A stretch of DNA of 64,000 nucleotides from JBFWYO01 sp050186335 (GTDB lineage: Bacteria > Pseudomonadota > Alphaproteobacteria > Bin65). This document shows, piece after piece, positions 8,537-16,213 of the stretch. Below the pieces are notes generated by a model that was not told the origin of the DNA, searched no databases, and was given only the letters and a program-made list of their open reading frames with translations. The translations under genes were made by a program, and so were the position numbers. Position 1 is the first letter of the stretch; the number at the start of each line of letters is the position of its first letter. The stretch is taken from the NCBI GenBank assembly GCA_050186335.1, contig JBFWYO010000006.1:26677-90676 (forward strand). The letters are read 5' to 3'.

Positions 8537-9826
8537 TTAACGCCCGCCCATCGCGTCGAAGCTCGCTTCAAGCGCGGCGATAAGTTTGCGATCCGGAACG
8601 CAGATTGCGTCGAAATCGGGCGAACTGCGCCAACGGTCGGACTTCCAACCGGTATTGATCTGGCGGAAATGCCGATAGTGGATCGTTTCGTCCGTCTCGC
8701 GCCATACGCCGGCCCGGAGCCGTGCGGCATCGGTCGCCGGATACACTTCGTGGATGCCCCACTCGACGTCGACGCCGCAACGCACCGGCACCGCCACCCA
8801 CTTCGTCCTGCCCAGCTGGTCGATTGCGTTCGCGGAAATCGCGTCGAGTTGCGCGCGCCAGATGTAGTGACAATCCCGGTGGCGCAGTTTCATGGCTGCC
8901 GCCGCAGTATCGATGCCGGGACGCTCCACCCATAAGCCCCGAAAATGAATGGCCGCCAGCGAACCCGCCTCGATCCGCGAATAAATCGACCCCCGGCCCG
9001 ACACGAGCAACTCATCGACGTCGAGATTCAGCACCGAAGCAGCCGAGCGGCAAAGGCAGCGCCGCGCATGATCGAGCATGCCGGTCTGACAGAAATTGTC
9101 TCGCGCCGGTCGACTCGGCGGGCCGCCGACGCCGTAGGGGAACGGCCAGGACGCGACGATCACCTGTCGTATCCCGGGCGCCCGCGACAATGCCTCGGCA
9201 ATCTCGGGAAGCGTGTAGGCCCGCGAGCCATTGTCGTAAAGCAGCACGGCATCCGTGCCATGCGCAAGCACGTGGAAGCGCAGCCAATCGTCGAGCCATT
9301 GCAGCGGATTGTCGCGGGACAGCGTGACCAGGACGCGGCGGCCCGCCAGCAATGCGCTCGTCGAGCCGCGGATCGAAATTGTCGCGCGCCGTCCCGCGAC
9401 CACTAGATCGATCGTCTGCGCCATTCCAAGCCCGCGCGCAGTCAGGATAACGCGCGACGCCAATTGCTCGGGAATACGCGGCGTCTCGAAGCGAACCTTG
9501 ATCGGCCCGCTTACCCCGGGCGCTTCGAACGAAAGCGAGAAGCCCGCAGGTTCCAGATCGAGCAGCGGCGGCCCGATGCAGATGATCTCGTCCTTGCGGC
9601 CATGAAAGACGTCGAAGAAGAGCGTGTCGTGATCGAACGCGCCCACCGGAGTCTCAACGCTCGTGACGCTTTCCGGCGGGCGGCGATTGAAGCCGAAGGC
9701 CGACAACGAAACCGTCGCCGGTGCGTAGAGACAAACCCCAGGCGGTTTCTTCCTGAACCACGACCAGCTGGAAATAACGTGCGCTCCCGATACGCGACCA
9801 GGCTCAAACGGAAAGGACAGCTTCAC
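8537..9826 (-). CDS. GT92/GT2-like glycosyltransferase-type protein
   Basis: A 429-residue soluble protein. Its second half resembles glycosyltransferase family 92 (DUF23-like) enzymes: WLDDWLRFHVLAHGTDAVLLYDNGS at about 177-201, then LNLDVDELLVSG with a D-x-D at 269-271 that would bind the metal and nucleotide sugar, and a late IHYRHFRQINTGWKSDRW segment. The N-terminal 165 residues are beta-rich and not recognised. No signal peptide or membrane segment is seen. It stands alone between the TRAP operon and an ABC binding-protein gene. The sugar donor and acceptor cannot be predicted; a role in surface glycan synthesis is the usual one for this fold. Confidence 0.65.
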   Translation of the reverse strand: MKLSFPFEPGRVSGAHVISSWSWFRKKPPGVCLYAPATVSLSAFGFNRRPPESVTSVETPVGAFDHDTLFFDVFHGRKDEIICIGPPLLDLEPAGFSLSFEAPGVSGPIKVRFETPRIPEQLASRVILTARGLGMAQTIDLVVAGRRATISIRGSTSALLAGRRVLVTLSRDNPLQWLDDWLRFHVLAHGTDAVLLYDNGSRAYTLPEIAEALSRAPGIRQVIVASWPFPYGVGGPPSRPARDNFCQTGMLDHARRCLCRSAASVLNLDVDELLVSGRGSIYSRIEAGSLAAIHFRGLWVERPGIDTAAAAMKLRHRDCHYIWRAQLDAISANAIDQLGRTKWVAVPVRCGVDVEWGIHEVYPATDAARLRAGVWRETDETIHYRHFRQINTGWKSDRWRSSPDFDAICVPDRKLIAALEASFDAMGGR

Positions 9827-9932
9827 CCGCCCGGCGGGGCGTCAAGTTCGGCGCATCATCGTGTTCCGCCTGGCCGAATTTAGTCTAGCGCCCTTTCGGC
9901 CGATGACGCGTAGCGGCGACCGCCGTGCCCGC

Positions 9933-10850
9933 CTAACCCACCGAAGCGGATTGCGCCGCCGGCTGAAAACGCAGATCGACTAAATCTTCCACTTTCATGA
10001 GGCGCGGGATACCGCCCAATTCGTGCTGCAACTGCACGGCATGCTGCATCCCCTCCATATCGATCCGCCCGGTCAGATTGAAATGCGGCAGTTCGCGCGC
10101 GATCGCGGCGCGCATGACGGCGTCGGTCGTATTGCACAATCTGGCGCCGAGTTGCGCCCACTCGTCGACGTGCTCGGCGGCATATTGTGCGGATGCGCGG
10201 CAGGCACGCAGGACGGCGCGGATCAGCTCCGGATCGCGCTGAATCAATTCGTCACGCGCGACATGCACGATCCATTGATAGTTGGGCAGGTATGGCTCCT
10301 CGAACGCCGCCGCCCAGCACGTCACCACACCGCGTGCCTCGCCGATCGAGACATTTGGCTCGATCGCCAGGCACGCGTCGACCGTGCCGTCGGCGACGAA
10401 ATCGATCACGCGCGGATAATCCTTGAGCAGCGGCACGAACTCGACCAGTTGCGGATCGACGCCTTCGGCGCGCAGGATTTTCTGCATGATCCAGTCCGGG
10501 CAGCTGCCGAGCCCCAACATGCCGATCTTCCTGCCGATCAGATCCTTGTATTCCTTGATGTGGTTGCCGACGGCGAAGAACATGTGCGCCTTGCGCCGCA
10601 CGTCGCTGCCGACGATCTTGAACCGCTTGCCCGCGGCGATCGCATTGATGCCGGGCGGCGTGCCGATATGGCCGATCTCCAGTTCGCCGCTATCGTACGC
10701 CGCCGCCAGCTCCGGCCCGCCGAACACGGTCTTGACCGAAAGATCGAGGCCTTCGCGCTCGAAAATGCCCTTCTCGATGCCGAGCCGGATGCCGAACGCG
10801 CATTTGTCGGTCGGCGCGCCGTATTGGACCTTGCGGAGTTTGCCCGTCAT
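9933..10850 (-). CDS. NMT1/SsuA-type ABC transporter substrate-binding protein without signal peptide
   Basis: A 305-residue protein with the NMT1/THI5-like periplasmic binding fold (GIRLGIEKGIFEREGLDLSV, YDSGELEIGHIGTPPGINAI, DLIGRKIGMLGLGSCPD). The ATG at 10850 has GGGAGGA seven bases upstream and is preferred over one 33 bases earlier. Such proteins bind sulfonates, pyrimidines, nitrate or similar compounds. Unusually, the N-terminus MTGKLRKVQYGAPTD has no signal peptide, and no permease or ATPase gene is adjacent. It may be an orphan cytoplasmic binder or enzyme-like member (THI5-like). It lies just outside the left attachment repeat of the integrated element. Confidence 0.8.
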   Translation of the reverse strand: MTGKLRKVQYGAPTDKCAFGIRLGIEKGIFEREGLDLSVKTVFGGPELAAAYDSGELEIGHIGTPPGINAIAAGKRFKIVGSDVRRKAHMFFAVGNHIKEYKDLIGRKIGMLGLGSCPDWIMQKILRAEGVDPQLVEFVPLLKDYPRVIDFVADGTVDACLAIEPNVSIGEARGVVTCWAAAFEEPYLPNYQWIVHVARDELIQRDPELIRAVLRACRASAQYAAEHVDEWAQLGARLCNTTDAVMRAAIARELPHFNLTGRIDMEGMQHAVQLQHELGGIPRLMKVEDLVDLRFQPAAQSASVG

Positions 10851-10922
10851 CGATTCCTCCCTCACATCGCAACGATCGAACAATCGGCCGGCACGTCACC
10901 ACGATATGGAAGTCTCGCGATA

Positions 10923-10979
10923 GTGGTGCCCGCTGCCGGAATCGAACCGGCACGACCTTGCGGTCGAAGGATTTTAAGT
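10923..10979. repeat. Left attachment site: 57-bp copy of the tRNA-Leu 3' part
   Basis: These bases are identical to 21023-21079. They cover the minus-strand tRNA-Leu sequence from the anticodon loop through the variable arm, T arm, acceptor 3' strand and CCA. Identity ends at 10980 (t versus c at 21080). It is only a tRNA fragment: no 5' half follows it. Integration in the anticodon loop of a tRNA gene is a typical choice for this class of integrase. Confidence 0.9.
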
Positions 10980-11094
10980 TACCTACGGCCCGATTTCCTA
11001 AGGTTTCCGACAATACCGCAAGCATCCTGAAACCCGCAGCTTTCCTGCGTTTTATAGGTTCCAAGCTTCCTTTGCGTTCCCGTGAATTCTTGTT

Positions 11095-11117
11095 ACCGTG
11101 CTTCCCCGGTGCTTCCA
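11095..11117. repeat. Arm-type repeats near left end (candidate integrase-binding sites)
   Basis: ACCGTGCTTCC at 11095-11105 and the variant GGTGCTTCCA at 11108-11117 lie between the left attachment repeat and the integrase start. The same unit occurs twice near the right end (20940-20961). Paired short repeats inside both ends of an element, distinct from the crossover repeat, are what tyrosine-integrase arm sites look like. Confidence 0.45.
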
Positions 11118-11130
11118 CCGAGGGGCCGTC

Positions 11131-12351
11131 ATGCCGACCGTCAAGATCACAAAACGCACCGTCGACGCTGCCAAGCCACAAGCCCGCGAACTGTTCTTAT
11201 GGGACACCGACGTGGCTGGCTTCGGGCTGCGCGTGCGCCCGAGCGGCCATAAGACCTACCTGATCCAATATCGCATCGGCGGACGCAACACGACCCCGCA
11301 GCGCATGGCGATCGGCAACCACGGCACGTTGACGGCCGCACAGGCCCGCGCCAGGGCGAAGGAGCTGCTCGGACTGAAAGCGACCGGCAAGGATCCCGTC
11401 GGCGAGCGCCGCAAGGCACGCCAGGCCAGCACGATCGCCGACTTAGCCGATCGTTATCTGACCGACCATGCTGAGAAGCATAAGGCCGCGGCGTCCGTGA
11501 AATCCGACCGCGTGCTGATCGAAAACGTAATCAAGCCGCGCATCGGCAAGATTCACGTGCCGGCCATCAGCCGCGCCGACGTGGCGCGAATGCACCATCA
11601 GATGCGGGCCACGCCGTATCACGCCAACAGGGCGCTCGCGGTGGTAAGTAAAATGCTGAACCTCGCGGAAGCCTGGGGTTTGCGTCCCGATTGGTCGAAT
11701 CCGTGCCGACACGTGAAGCGATACCAGGAGTCCAAGCGCGAGCGGTTTTTCAGTTCCGACGAGCTCCAGGCGATCGGCGCCGCGATCGCCAAGGCGGAAG
11801 CCGACAACACCGAACAGCCGGCGTGCCTGCTGGCGCTTCGGTTGCTCGCCTTGACCGGCATGCGCGCAAGCGAGCCGCTATCGCTCAAGTGGTCCGACGT
11901 CGATCTGCAGCGACAAGTCGCGTTCCTCAGAACTTCCAAGACCGGCGCCCGCAAGGTTGCGCTCGGCGCCGCCGCCGTGGCGCTGCTCGATGCGATACCG
12001 GAACGGGACCGCGGCGACTACGTCGTGCCGGCGCTCACGCGCGGCCAACCCCTGCCCTATGCCACGCTGGACGGCGCGTGGCGCCGGATCCGCAAGGCGG
12101 CCGGCATTCCCGATGCCAGGATGCACGACTTTCGGCACACCGTCGGCACCCATGGCGGCCAGCTGGCGCCGAATGCGTTCATGGTCCAACACTTGCTCGG
12201 GCATACGACGATCGCCATGACCAGCCGATATGTCGAACGCGACGCCGACCCGTTGAACGCCCTGGCCGATCAGGTATCGAATCGCATCGCCGGCGCGATG
12301 AAGGGCGACAAGGCCGAAGTGATCGCGATCAAGGGCGTCAAGCGCGGCTGA
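11131..12351 (+). CDS. int: Tyrosine-type site-specific integrase (DUF4102 / P4-like)
   Basis: This 406-residue integrase catalyses insertion and excision of the element at tRNA-Leu. The N-terminal DUF4102 domain is seen as LFLWDTDVAGFGLRVRPSG...YLIQYRIGGR (about 20-50), the SAM-like core-binding domain covers about 100-195, and the catalytic domain follows. The catalytic residues are present: R245 (LTGMRASEPLSL), K270, H332-x-x-R335 (MHDFRHT), H358 and Tyr367 (SRYVERD). The ATG at 11131 has GAGGGG seven to ten bases upstream and fits the family start MPTVKITKRTVDAAKP. It sits next to the left attachment repeat and points into the element, with a likely terminator after it. Confidence 0.95.
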   Translation: MPTVKITKRTVDAAKPQARELFLWDTDVAGFGLRVRPSGHKTYLIQYRIGGRNTTPQRMAIGNHGTLTAAQARARAKELLGLKATGKDPVGERRKARQASTIADLADRYLTDHAEKHKAAASVKSDRVLIENVIKPRIGKIHVPAISRADVARMHHQMRATPYHANRALAVVSKMLNLAEAWGLRPDWSNPCRHVKRYQESKRERFFSSDELQAIGAAIAKAEADNTEQPACLLALRLLALTGMRASEPLSLKWSDVDLQRQVAFLRTSKTGARKVALGAAAVALLDAIPERDRGDYVVPALTRGQPLPYATLDGAWRRIRKAAGIPDARMHDFRHTVGTHGGQLAPNAFMVQHLLGHTTIAMTSRYVERDADPLNALADQVSNRIAGAMKGDKAEVIAIKGVKRG

Positions 12352-12454
12352 CCGAGTCCGCCGGCGCGCGATCGGCGACACCCGGTTGACAGCGCGCCCA
12401 TGATGCCGCATGATTCCCAACGGTGTTGATAGCACCTCGATGCTAATGGCGGCC

Positions 12455-12483
12455 CCGCCCCCGAAAGTTCTGGCGGTTTTTTT
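12455..12483 (+). terminator. Likely rho-independent terminator after integrase
   Basis: CCGCC at 12455-12459 pairs with GGCGG at 12472-12476 and is followed by seven T residues. The stem is short (5 bp) with a 12-base loop, so strength is uncertain. It lies about 100 bases after the integrase stop and would separate it from the hairpin-led gene at 12625. Confidence 0.45.
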
Positions 12484-12545
12484 GCGCCCCGATTCTGCCG
12501 GGAGTGGGCGAATACAATACGCGCAAGCGGAATAAGCCCGCCTGT

Positions 12546-12617
12546 CCATTAGCAGGCTATCAGCTCCCGGTGCCGGCGCCGTCCCGTCGGCATGGCTTGA
12601 TAGGCCCCCTAATGGAG
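12546..12617 (+). promoter_or_regulatory. Long imperfect hairpin that overlaps the ribosome-binding site of the next gene
   Basis: CCATTAG (12546-12552) pairs perfectly with CTAATGG (12609-12615). Inward, GGCTATCAGC (12555-12564) pairs with GCTTGATAGGCC (12595-12606) allowing two single-base bulges. A smaller inner stem (GTGCCG with CGGCAT) is possible. The 3' arm runs into the GGAG (12614-12617) that serves the ATG at 12625, so the folded RNA would cover part of the ribosome site. No riboswitch class is recognised. Confidence 0.5.
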
Positions 12618-12624
12618 CACCTCT

Positions 12625-13239
12625 ATGTCCCGTTCATTTACCGCCGCGGCGAAGCGGCATTTTCTGATCCCGAAGGGCAAGTACCGGCGCGAAGCCATGC
12701 CGGCGCTGCCCGAACACGTCGCCGAATTGCTGGTGCGCGTCACCCCGGCCGAGCGCCAGGCGCTGGAAACGATCGTAGCCACCGCCGATCTGATCGACGT
12801 GCCCGGCGCGCCGTTCCTACTGGTGCCGGCGACGCCGGCGCTGCTCGACACGCTGGCGGCCTTCGATGCCGCGCAGGCGGATCTGGAACCCGACCAAGAT
12901 CGCGAAGCCTGCTGCGACCAGGACGATGATACGGACAACGACAACGCGTATGACGTCGTGCAGCTGCCGGGCGTTGCCGCGGGGATCCCGCTCGACGACG
13001 AACAAAGCCCGGAAGTCGGCGCGCCGCCCCTGGACGCGCGCAAGAGCCGCGAGGCGATCATCGAGCGGCGACGGCTGCGATATCGGCCGGCAAAGTATGG
13101 CGGCGAGATCATCGTCGACCCGGAAGGGCGGGAACATGCCGCCTGCACGCCGGTTTTCCGCAACGGCAATTTTCGCGGCTCGCTCACGTTGCGGGCGCTG
13201 CAGTTGGCGGAGCGAGTGCGGACTCGGAAGTCAAGATAG
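12625..13239 (+). CDS. Element-encoded orphan with acidic linker, unknown function
   Basis: The 204 residues match no family I know. The N-terminal part (1-85) looks like a small helical domain (PEHVAELLVRVTPAERQALETIVA). A stretch at about 90-108 is dominated by Asp and Glu (DQDREACCDQDDDTDNDN), probably a flexible linker. The C-terminal 50 residues form a compact basic and aromatic unit (KYGGEIIVDPEGREHAACTP, NGNFRGSLTLRALQLAERVR). The ATG is supported by GGAG seven bases upstream. It is the first gene after the integrase and is preceded by a long hairpin, so its translation may be controlled. The acidic region could mimic DNA, but that is a guess. Confidence 0.6.
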   Translation: MSRSFTAAAKRHFLIPKGKYRREAMPALPEHVAELLVRVTPAERQALETIVATADLIDVPGAPFLLVPATPALLDTLAAFDAAQADLEPDQDREACCDQDDDTDNDNAYDVVQLPGVAAGIPLDDEQSPEVGAPPLDARKSREAIIERRRLRYRPAKYGGEIIVDPEGREHAACTPVFRNGNFRGSLTLRALQLAERVRTRKSR

Positions 13240-13283
13240 CGGCGCAACGGCGGGGTCGGTCGGAAACGGTCGGCCCCGTTGCG

Positions 13284-13856
13284 CTACCCGATGAGCTCGC
13301 CTTCGCGATCGTCGGCCTCGATGTGCGGCAACGCCGATCGCAGCAAGCGATCGTCGACGCGCCGCAACACGAGCGTAACGTTGATGACCGAAACGACTTC
13401 AGCGTCCATCAGTTTCATGAGTTCGGCGAGGTTGCTCGCATGCACGCCCGTTATCCGCGGCAAAGTATCCGGTCGATCATGGAATACGTAGAAGGTCGGG
13501 TTATTGATGTCGCGTTCGATCAGCTCAAGCGCACCCCATTTTTCGAAATCGCCGGCGAAGGAGCGCATGCCCGCGAACGGCTCGCCGAGCACCGCAGCGC
13601 GCTGATTGCCGATCCAGTTAAAGCGATCGGCCAGCATTACCGATGCGAGTTTCAGAGAAACAGCCGCGGCGCGCGCGACCAGCGGCAGCAGCGCGAACTC
13701 GTAAGCATTCGCACGGCCGTAACGCCGTGCACTACCAGCGGACGGCACGGCTGGGGGGATGTTGATAAACCCGCCGTGCAGCCAATTGCGCATGACCGCG
13801 CGCGGGCAACCAGTAGCGGCGGAAATCGCGCTCGCCGGAAAAGCCACTTCTTTCAT
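13284..13856 (-). CDS. Candidate repressor with N-terminal helix-turn-helix
   Basis: A 190-residue protein transcribed against the rest of the element. Residues 8-35 (FPASAISAATGCPRAVMRNWL) read as a MerR-like helix-turn-helix, followed by RRYGRANAYEFALLPLVARA, a typical recognition-and-wing continuation. The C-terminal 100 residues (EFAGMR...YVFHDRPDTLPRITG...) are not recognised and may bind a partner or dimerise. It is divergent from the AlpA-like gene across 126 AT-rich bases, the usual arrangement for a lysogeny-type switch. The role as element repressor is inferred from domain and position only. Confidence 0.6.
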   Translation of the reverse strand: MKEVAFPASAISAATGCPRAVMRNWLHGGFINIPPAVPSAGSARRYGRANAYEFALLPLVARAAAVSLKLASVMLADRFNWIGNQRAAVLGEPFAGMRSFAGDFEKWGALELIERDINNPTFYVFHDRPDTLPRITGVHASNLAELMKLMDAEVVSVINVTLVLRRVDDRLLRSALPHIEADDREGELIG

Positions 13857-13982
13857 CTTGCTACCCTATGACACAATGATACATGGCAGTATATCAGCCG
13901 TTTTAAATAGATCAACAAATTTTCTGTTTGACGTAAAACATAATATCAGTTAGGCATCTTAAAACTACACCGGATACCGACC
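13857..13982. promoter_or_regulatory. Divergent control region of the element switch
   Basis: This is by far the most AT-rich stretch of the element's left half. It separates the repressor-like gene (minus) from the AlpA-like gene (plus). TGATA at 13877-13881 faces TATCA at 13892-13896 as an imperfect dyad, and ATATCAG recurs at 13891-13897 and 13943-13949, which may be operators. A TTGACG at 13928-13933 could be a -35, but no good -10 sits 17 bases on. Confidence 0.4.
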
Positions 13983-14198
13983 ATGTTCGAACAGGATCGA
14001 TTGCTTACACGCCAGGAAGCCGCCGAGCGGCTCAATACGTCGCGCGGCTGGCTCGCCAAGATGGCGATCTCGGGCGCCGGCCCGAAGTTCCTGAAGCTCG
14101 GCCGACGTTGCGTCCGATACCGCGAAAGCGATCTCACGGCGTGGATTGAATCCCGGATCCGCACCAGCACCAGCGATGTCGGCGGCAACGATCAATGA
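13983..14198 (+). CDS. AlpA-like / excisionase-type helix-turn-helix protein
   Basis: A 71-residue DNA-binding protein. LLTRQEAAERLNTSRGWLAKM (7-27) is the helix-turn-helix and GPKFLKLGRRCVRYRESDLTAWIESR is the wing that defines MerR-like excisionase and AlpA proteins. In P4-like satellites such proteins activate the integrase or excision and replication genes. Its stop overlaps the start of the helicase gene (ATGA at 14195-14198), so the two are translationally coupled. It is divergent from the candidate repressor. Confidence 0.8.
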   Translation: MFEQDRLLTRQEAAERLNTSRGWLAKMAISGAGPKFLKLGRRCVRYRESDLTAWIESRIRTSTSDVGGNDQ

Positions 14199-15571
14199 CC
14201 ACCGCTGAACCGCCCCGGCGCGAGGAAGATCCAATTCGCCGCGCCGCGCGGGAGGCGCAGGAGATCAAGGTGCGCGAGGTCGGCGCCAATAAGCTGGCGG
14301 CGCTGGTGCTCGGCAATCACCTACTGATGCAGGACGCGGTCGGCTCGATGTTCATGTACAACGGCCGCCACTGGGAGCCGATTACCGACGAGTCGCTGCT
14401 CTCGCTGATCTTCTCATACGAGAACGAAAGCACGACCACCGCCACGCGCCGCAACGAGGCGCTGAACTACATCAAGGCGGCCACCCACTACCGCGAGCTG
14501 CAATGGGGCCGCGTAGGCGATTGGGAGATTGCGACAGAGAGCGGCGTGGCCGACGTCGCGACCGGCGCCGTGCGCGCGCACCGGGCCGACGATTATCTCG
14601 AATCCGTGATCCCATGGCCGTGGCAACCCGATGCGCGCTGCGTGTTGTGGCGCAAGTTTCTCGGCGAATCGTTCGGCGACGATCTCGACAAATGGGACGC
14701 GCTGCAGGAATTCTTCGGATACGTCGCTCTGCCGCACGCCAAGCTAAAACGCGCGCTCCTGCTCTACGGGCCGAGCGATACCGGCAAATCGGTGGTACTC
14801 CACGTCCTCCGCTGCATGGTCGGCGCCGAGCACACCGCTTCGCTCGGCGTGCAGCACATGGACGATCCGCGGCGCCTGTTCGCCCTGGTCGGCAAGCGGC
14901 TCAACATAATTAGCGAAATTTCGACCGATGCCATGGTCGCCGACGGCGGCTTCAAGGCGCTGGTATCGACCGAAGAATCCGTTCTGGTCGATCCGAAGTT
15001 CAAGAACGCTTTCTCCTATCGACCGACCTGCAAACACGCGATCGCGACCAACACGCTGCCATTCGTCAGCGATCGAACAGCGGCGACCTTTAATCGGCTG
15101 TTGCTGATTCCGTTCTCCAACACCGTGGCGGCGAGCGACCAAGATCCAGAGCTGTTCGACAAGCTGGCGGCGGAAATGCCCGGCATCTTGCAGTGGGCGG
15201 CGGCAGGCGCTCGGCGCCTGGCCGACCGCAAAGGCCGATGGACCGAAGTGGCGGCGGGCGCTGAGGTCATGGCCGAATTTAAGACCGACAGCAACCCGGT
15301 CCTGGGTTTCGTGGCCGAGCGAATGGTCCCGGACCCCGACGATGCAACGCCGCTCGCCGCGATCGTGCGTAGCTTCAATGCATGGTTCGGCGGTCGATCG
15401 CATGACGCGCGGTGGATCGGCAAACGCCTGCGCGCCGCCGGCTACACCATCGGCCCGGCGCGATCTAACGGCGTGGTGGCGAAATGCCTGATCGGGTTTC
15501 GGCTGAGCGGCAATGACGTGTCCGAGCCGCCGGCCGCGTCGGAAGCATGGACGACCGGTGACACGCCATGA
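14195..15571 (+). CDS. P4/D5-type superfamily 3 replicative helicase (phage/plasmid primase C-terminal family)
   Basis: A 458-residue ATPase of the D5/P4-alpha family. A D5_N-like region (WRKFLGESFGDDLDKWDALQEFFGY) precedes the Walker A GPSDTGKS at 192-199. A Walker B-like LVGKRLNIISEIS lies at about 234-247, and KHAIATNTLPFVSDRTAATFNRLLLIPF gives the arginine-finger and sensor region of SF3 helicases. P4 alpha itself is about 777 residues with an N-terminal primase; no primase active site is visible here, so this is a helicase-only version that must borrow a primase. It unwinds the origin and drives element replication. The iteron array starts directly after it. Confidence 0.85.
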   Translation: MTTAEPPRREEDPIRRAAREAQEIKVREVGANKLAALVLGNHLLMQDAVGSMFMYNGRHWEPITDESLLSLIFSYENESTTTATRRNEALNYIKAATHYRELQWGRVGDWEIATESGVADVATGAVRAHRADDYLESVIPWPWQPDARCVLWRKFLGESFGDDLDKWDALQEFFGYVALPHAKLKRALLLYGPSDTGKSVVLHVLRCMVGAEHTASLGVQHMDDPRRLFALVGKRLNIISEISTDAMVADGGFKALVSTEESVLVDPKFKNAFSYRPTCKHAIATNTLPFVSDRTAATFNRLLLIPFSNTVAASDQDPELFDKLAAEMPGILQWAAAGARRLADRKGRWTEVAAGAEVMAEFKTDSNPVLGFVAERMVPDPDDATPLAAIVRSFNAWFGGRSHDARWIGKRLRAAGYTIGPARSNGVVAKCLIGFRLSGNDVSEPPAASEAWTTGDTP

Positions 15572-15617
15572 TGCGCCGCCGCCTCTCCCCTCAACGAGAG
15601 ATGGAGCAAAATTGTCT

Positions 15618-15850
15618 CGGTTACAAAATGGACCGCTCAGAGCGCCATTTGGTAACCGGTGTAACCGGCAGTAACCGACAGAGTGGGGCCTTGCGGTTAC
15701 AGCGCAAACCAGCCGCGCCGTTGGCGTTGCCGCCGTTATTGGCCAACTGTAACCAAGTAACCGCACCCTCCTTAATAGAAACAGTAAAAATGTATGTATA
15801 TGGCCTTATAGGGGGGGGTTGGAAAATCCGGTTACCGGTTACTCGGTTAC
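15618..15850. repeat. GTAACCG iteron array with AT-rich core: candidate replication origin
   Basis: The heptamer GTAACCG or its complement CGGTTAC occurs at 15618(-), 15652(+), 15661(+), 15671(+), 15694(-), 15757(+), 15829(-), 15836(-) and 15844(-), with a one-mismatch copy at 15749. Between the two clusters lies an AT-rich stretch, about 15771-15810, ending at a run of eight G. Iterons flanking an AT-rich unwinding region right after a P4-type helicase gene fit a replication origin. An open frame across this region (15568-15975) is probably not a gene. Confidence 0.6.
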
Positions 15851-15958
15851 ACGAGTGCGGCGAGTTGCTCCCGCCCTGCCCGCTGCCGCTGCATCAAATG
15901 TTCGCTTCCCGTGAAACATCGAGCGCGATCGGGCGCCCCAACCCAGTGGAGATTGTGA

Positions 15959-16213
15959 ATGGCAACGAACAGTGAAGCCGGCCCGGATGCCGAAGCGGTG
16001 AGGTGCTGCGCTCGGCCGATCCTTCGGGTTGCGCATAGCTTGGTCGAGCAGGGACAGACGGCAGATGGAGTCGGGTTGTCGCTGATCACCGTCGGGCTGC
16101 TGATCTTGATCCACAAACTCGGGCCTGACCAGGCGACCGCCGCGCTTGTCGGCGCCGCACTCGCTCAGAACCTGCGAGTTACTGGCGTGCCTAAAGGCAC
16201 GAAGGCTCACTGA
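15959..16213 (+). CDS. Small element protein with one membrane segment, unknown
   Basis: An 84-residue protein. The first 25 residues are hydrophilic; VGLSLITVGLLILIHKLG (about 58-75) and the following alanine-rich helix are hydrophobic. GTGGAG lies ten bases before the ATG. No named family is recognised. It occupies the place between the replication module and the capsid gene where many prophages have lysis or terminase genes. A holin-like role is conceivable, but one membrane helix and no partner lysin make that weak. Confidence 0.45.
   Translation: MATNSEAGPDAEAVRCCARPILRVAHSLVEQGQTADGVGLSLITVGLLILIHKLGPDQATAALVGAALAQNLRVTGVPKGTKAH

Noticed and set aside
15568..15975. A 135-codon frame starting in an ATGA overlap with the helicase stop
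   Set aside because: It runs straight through the GTAACCG iteron array and the AT-rich core, and the translation has no family features. The DNA repeats explain the region better. The overlap start leaves some doubt.
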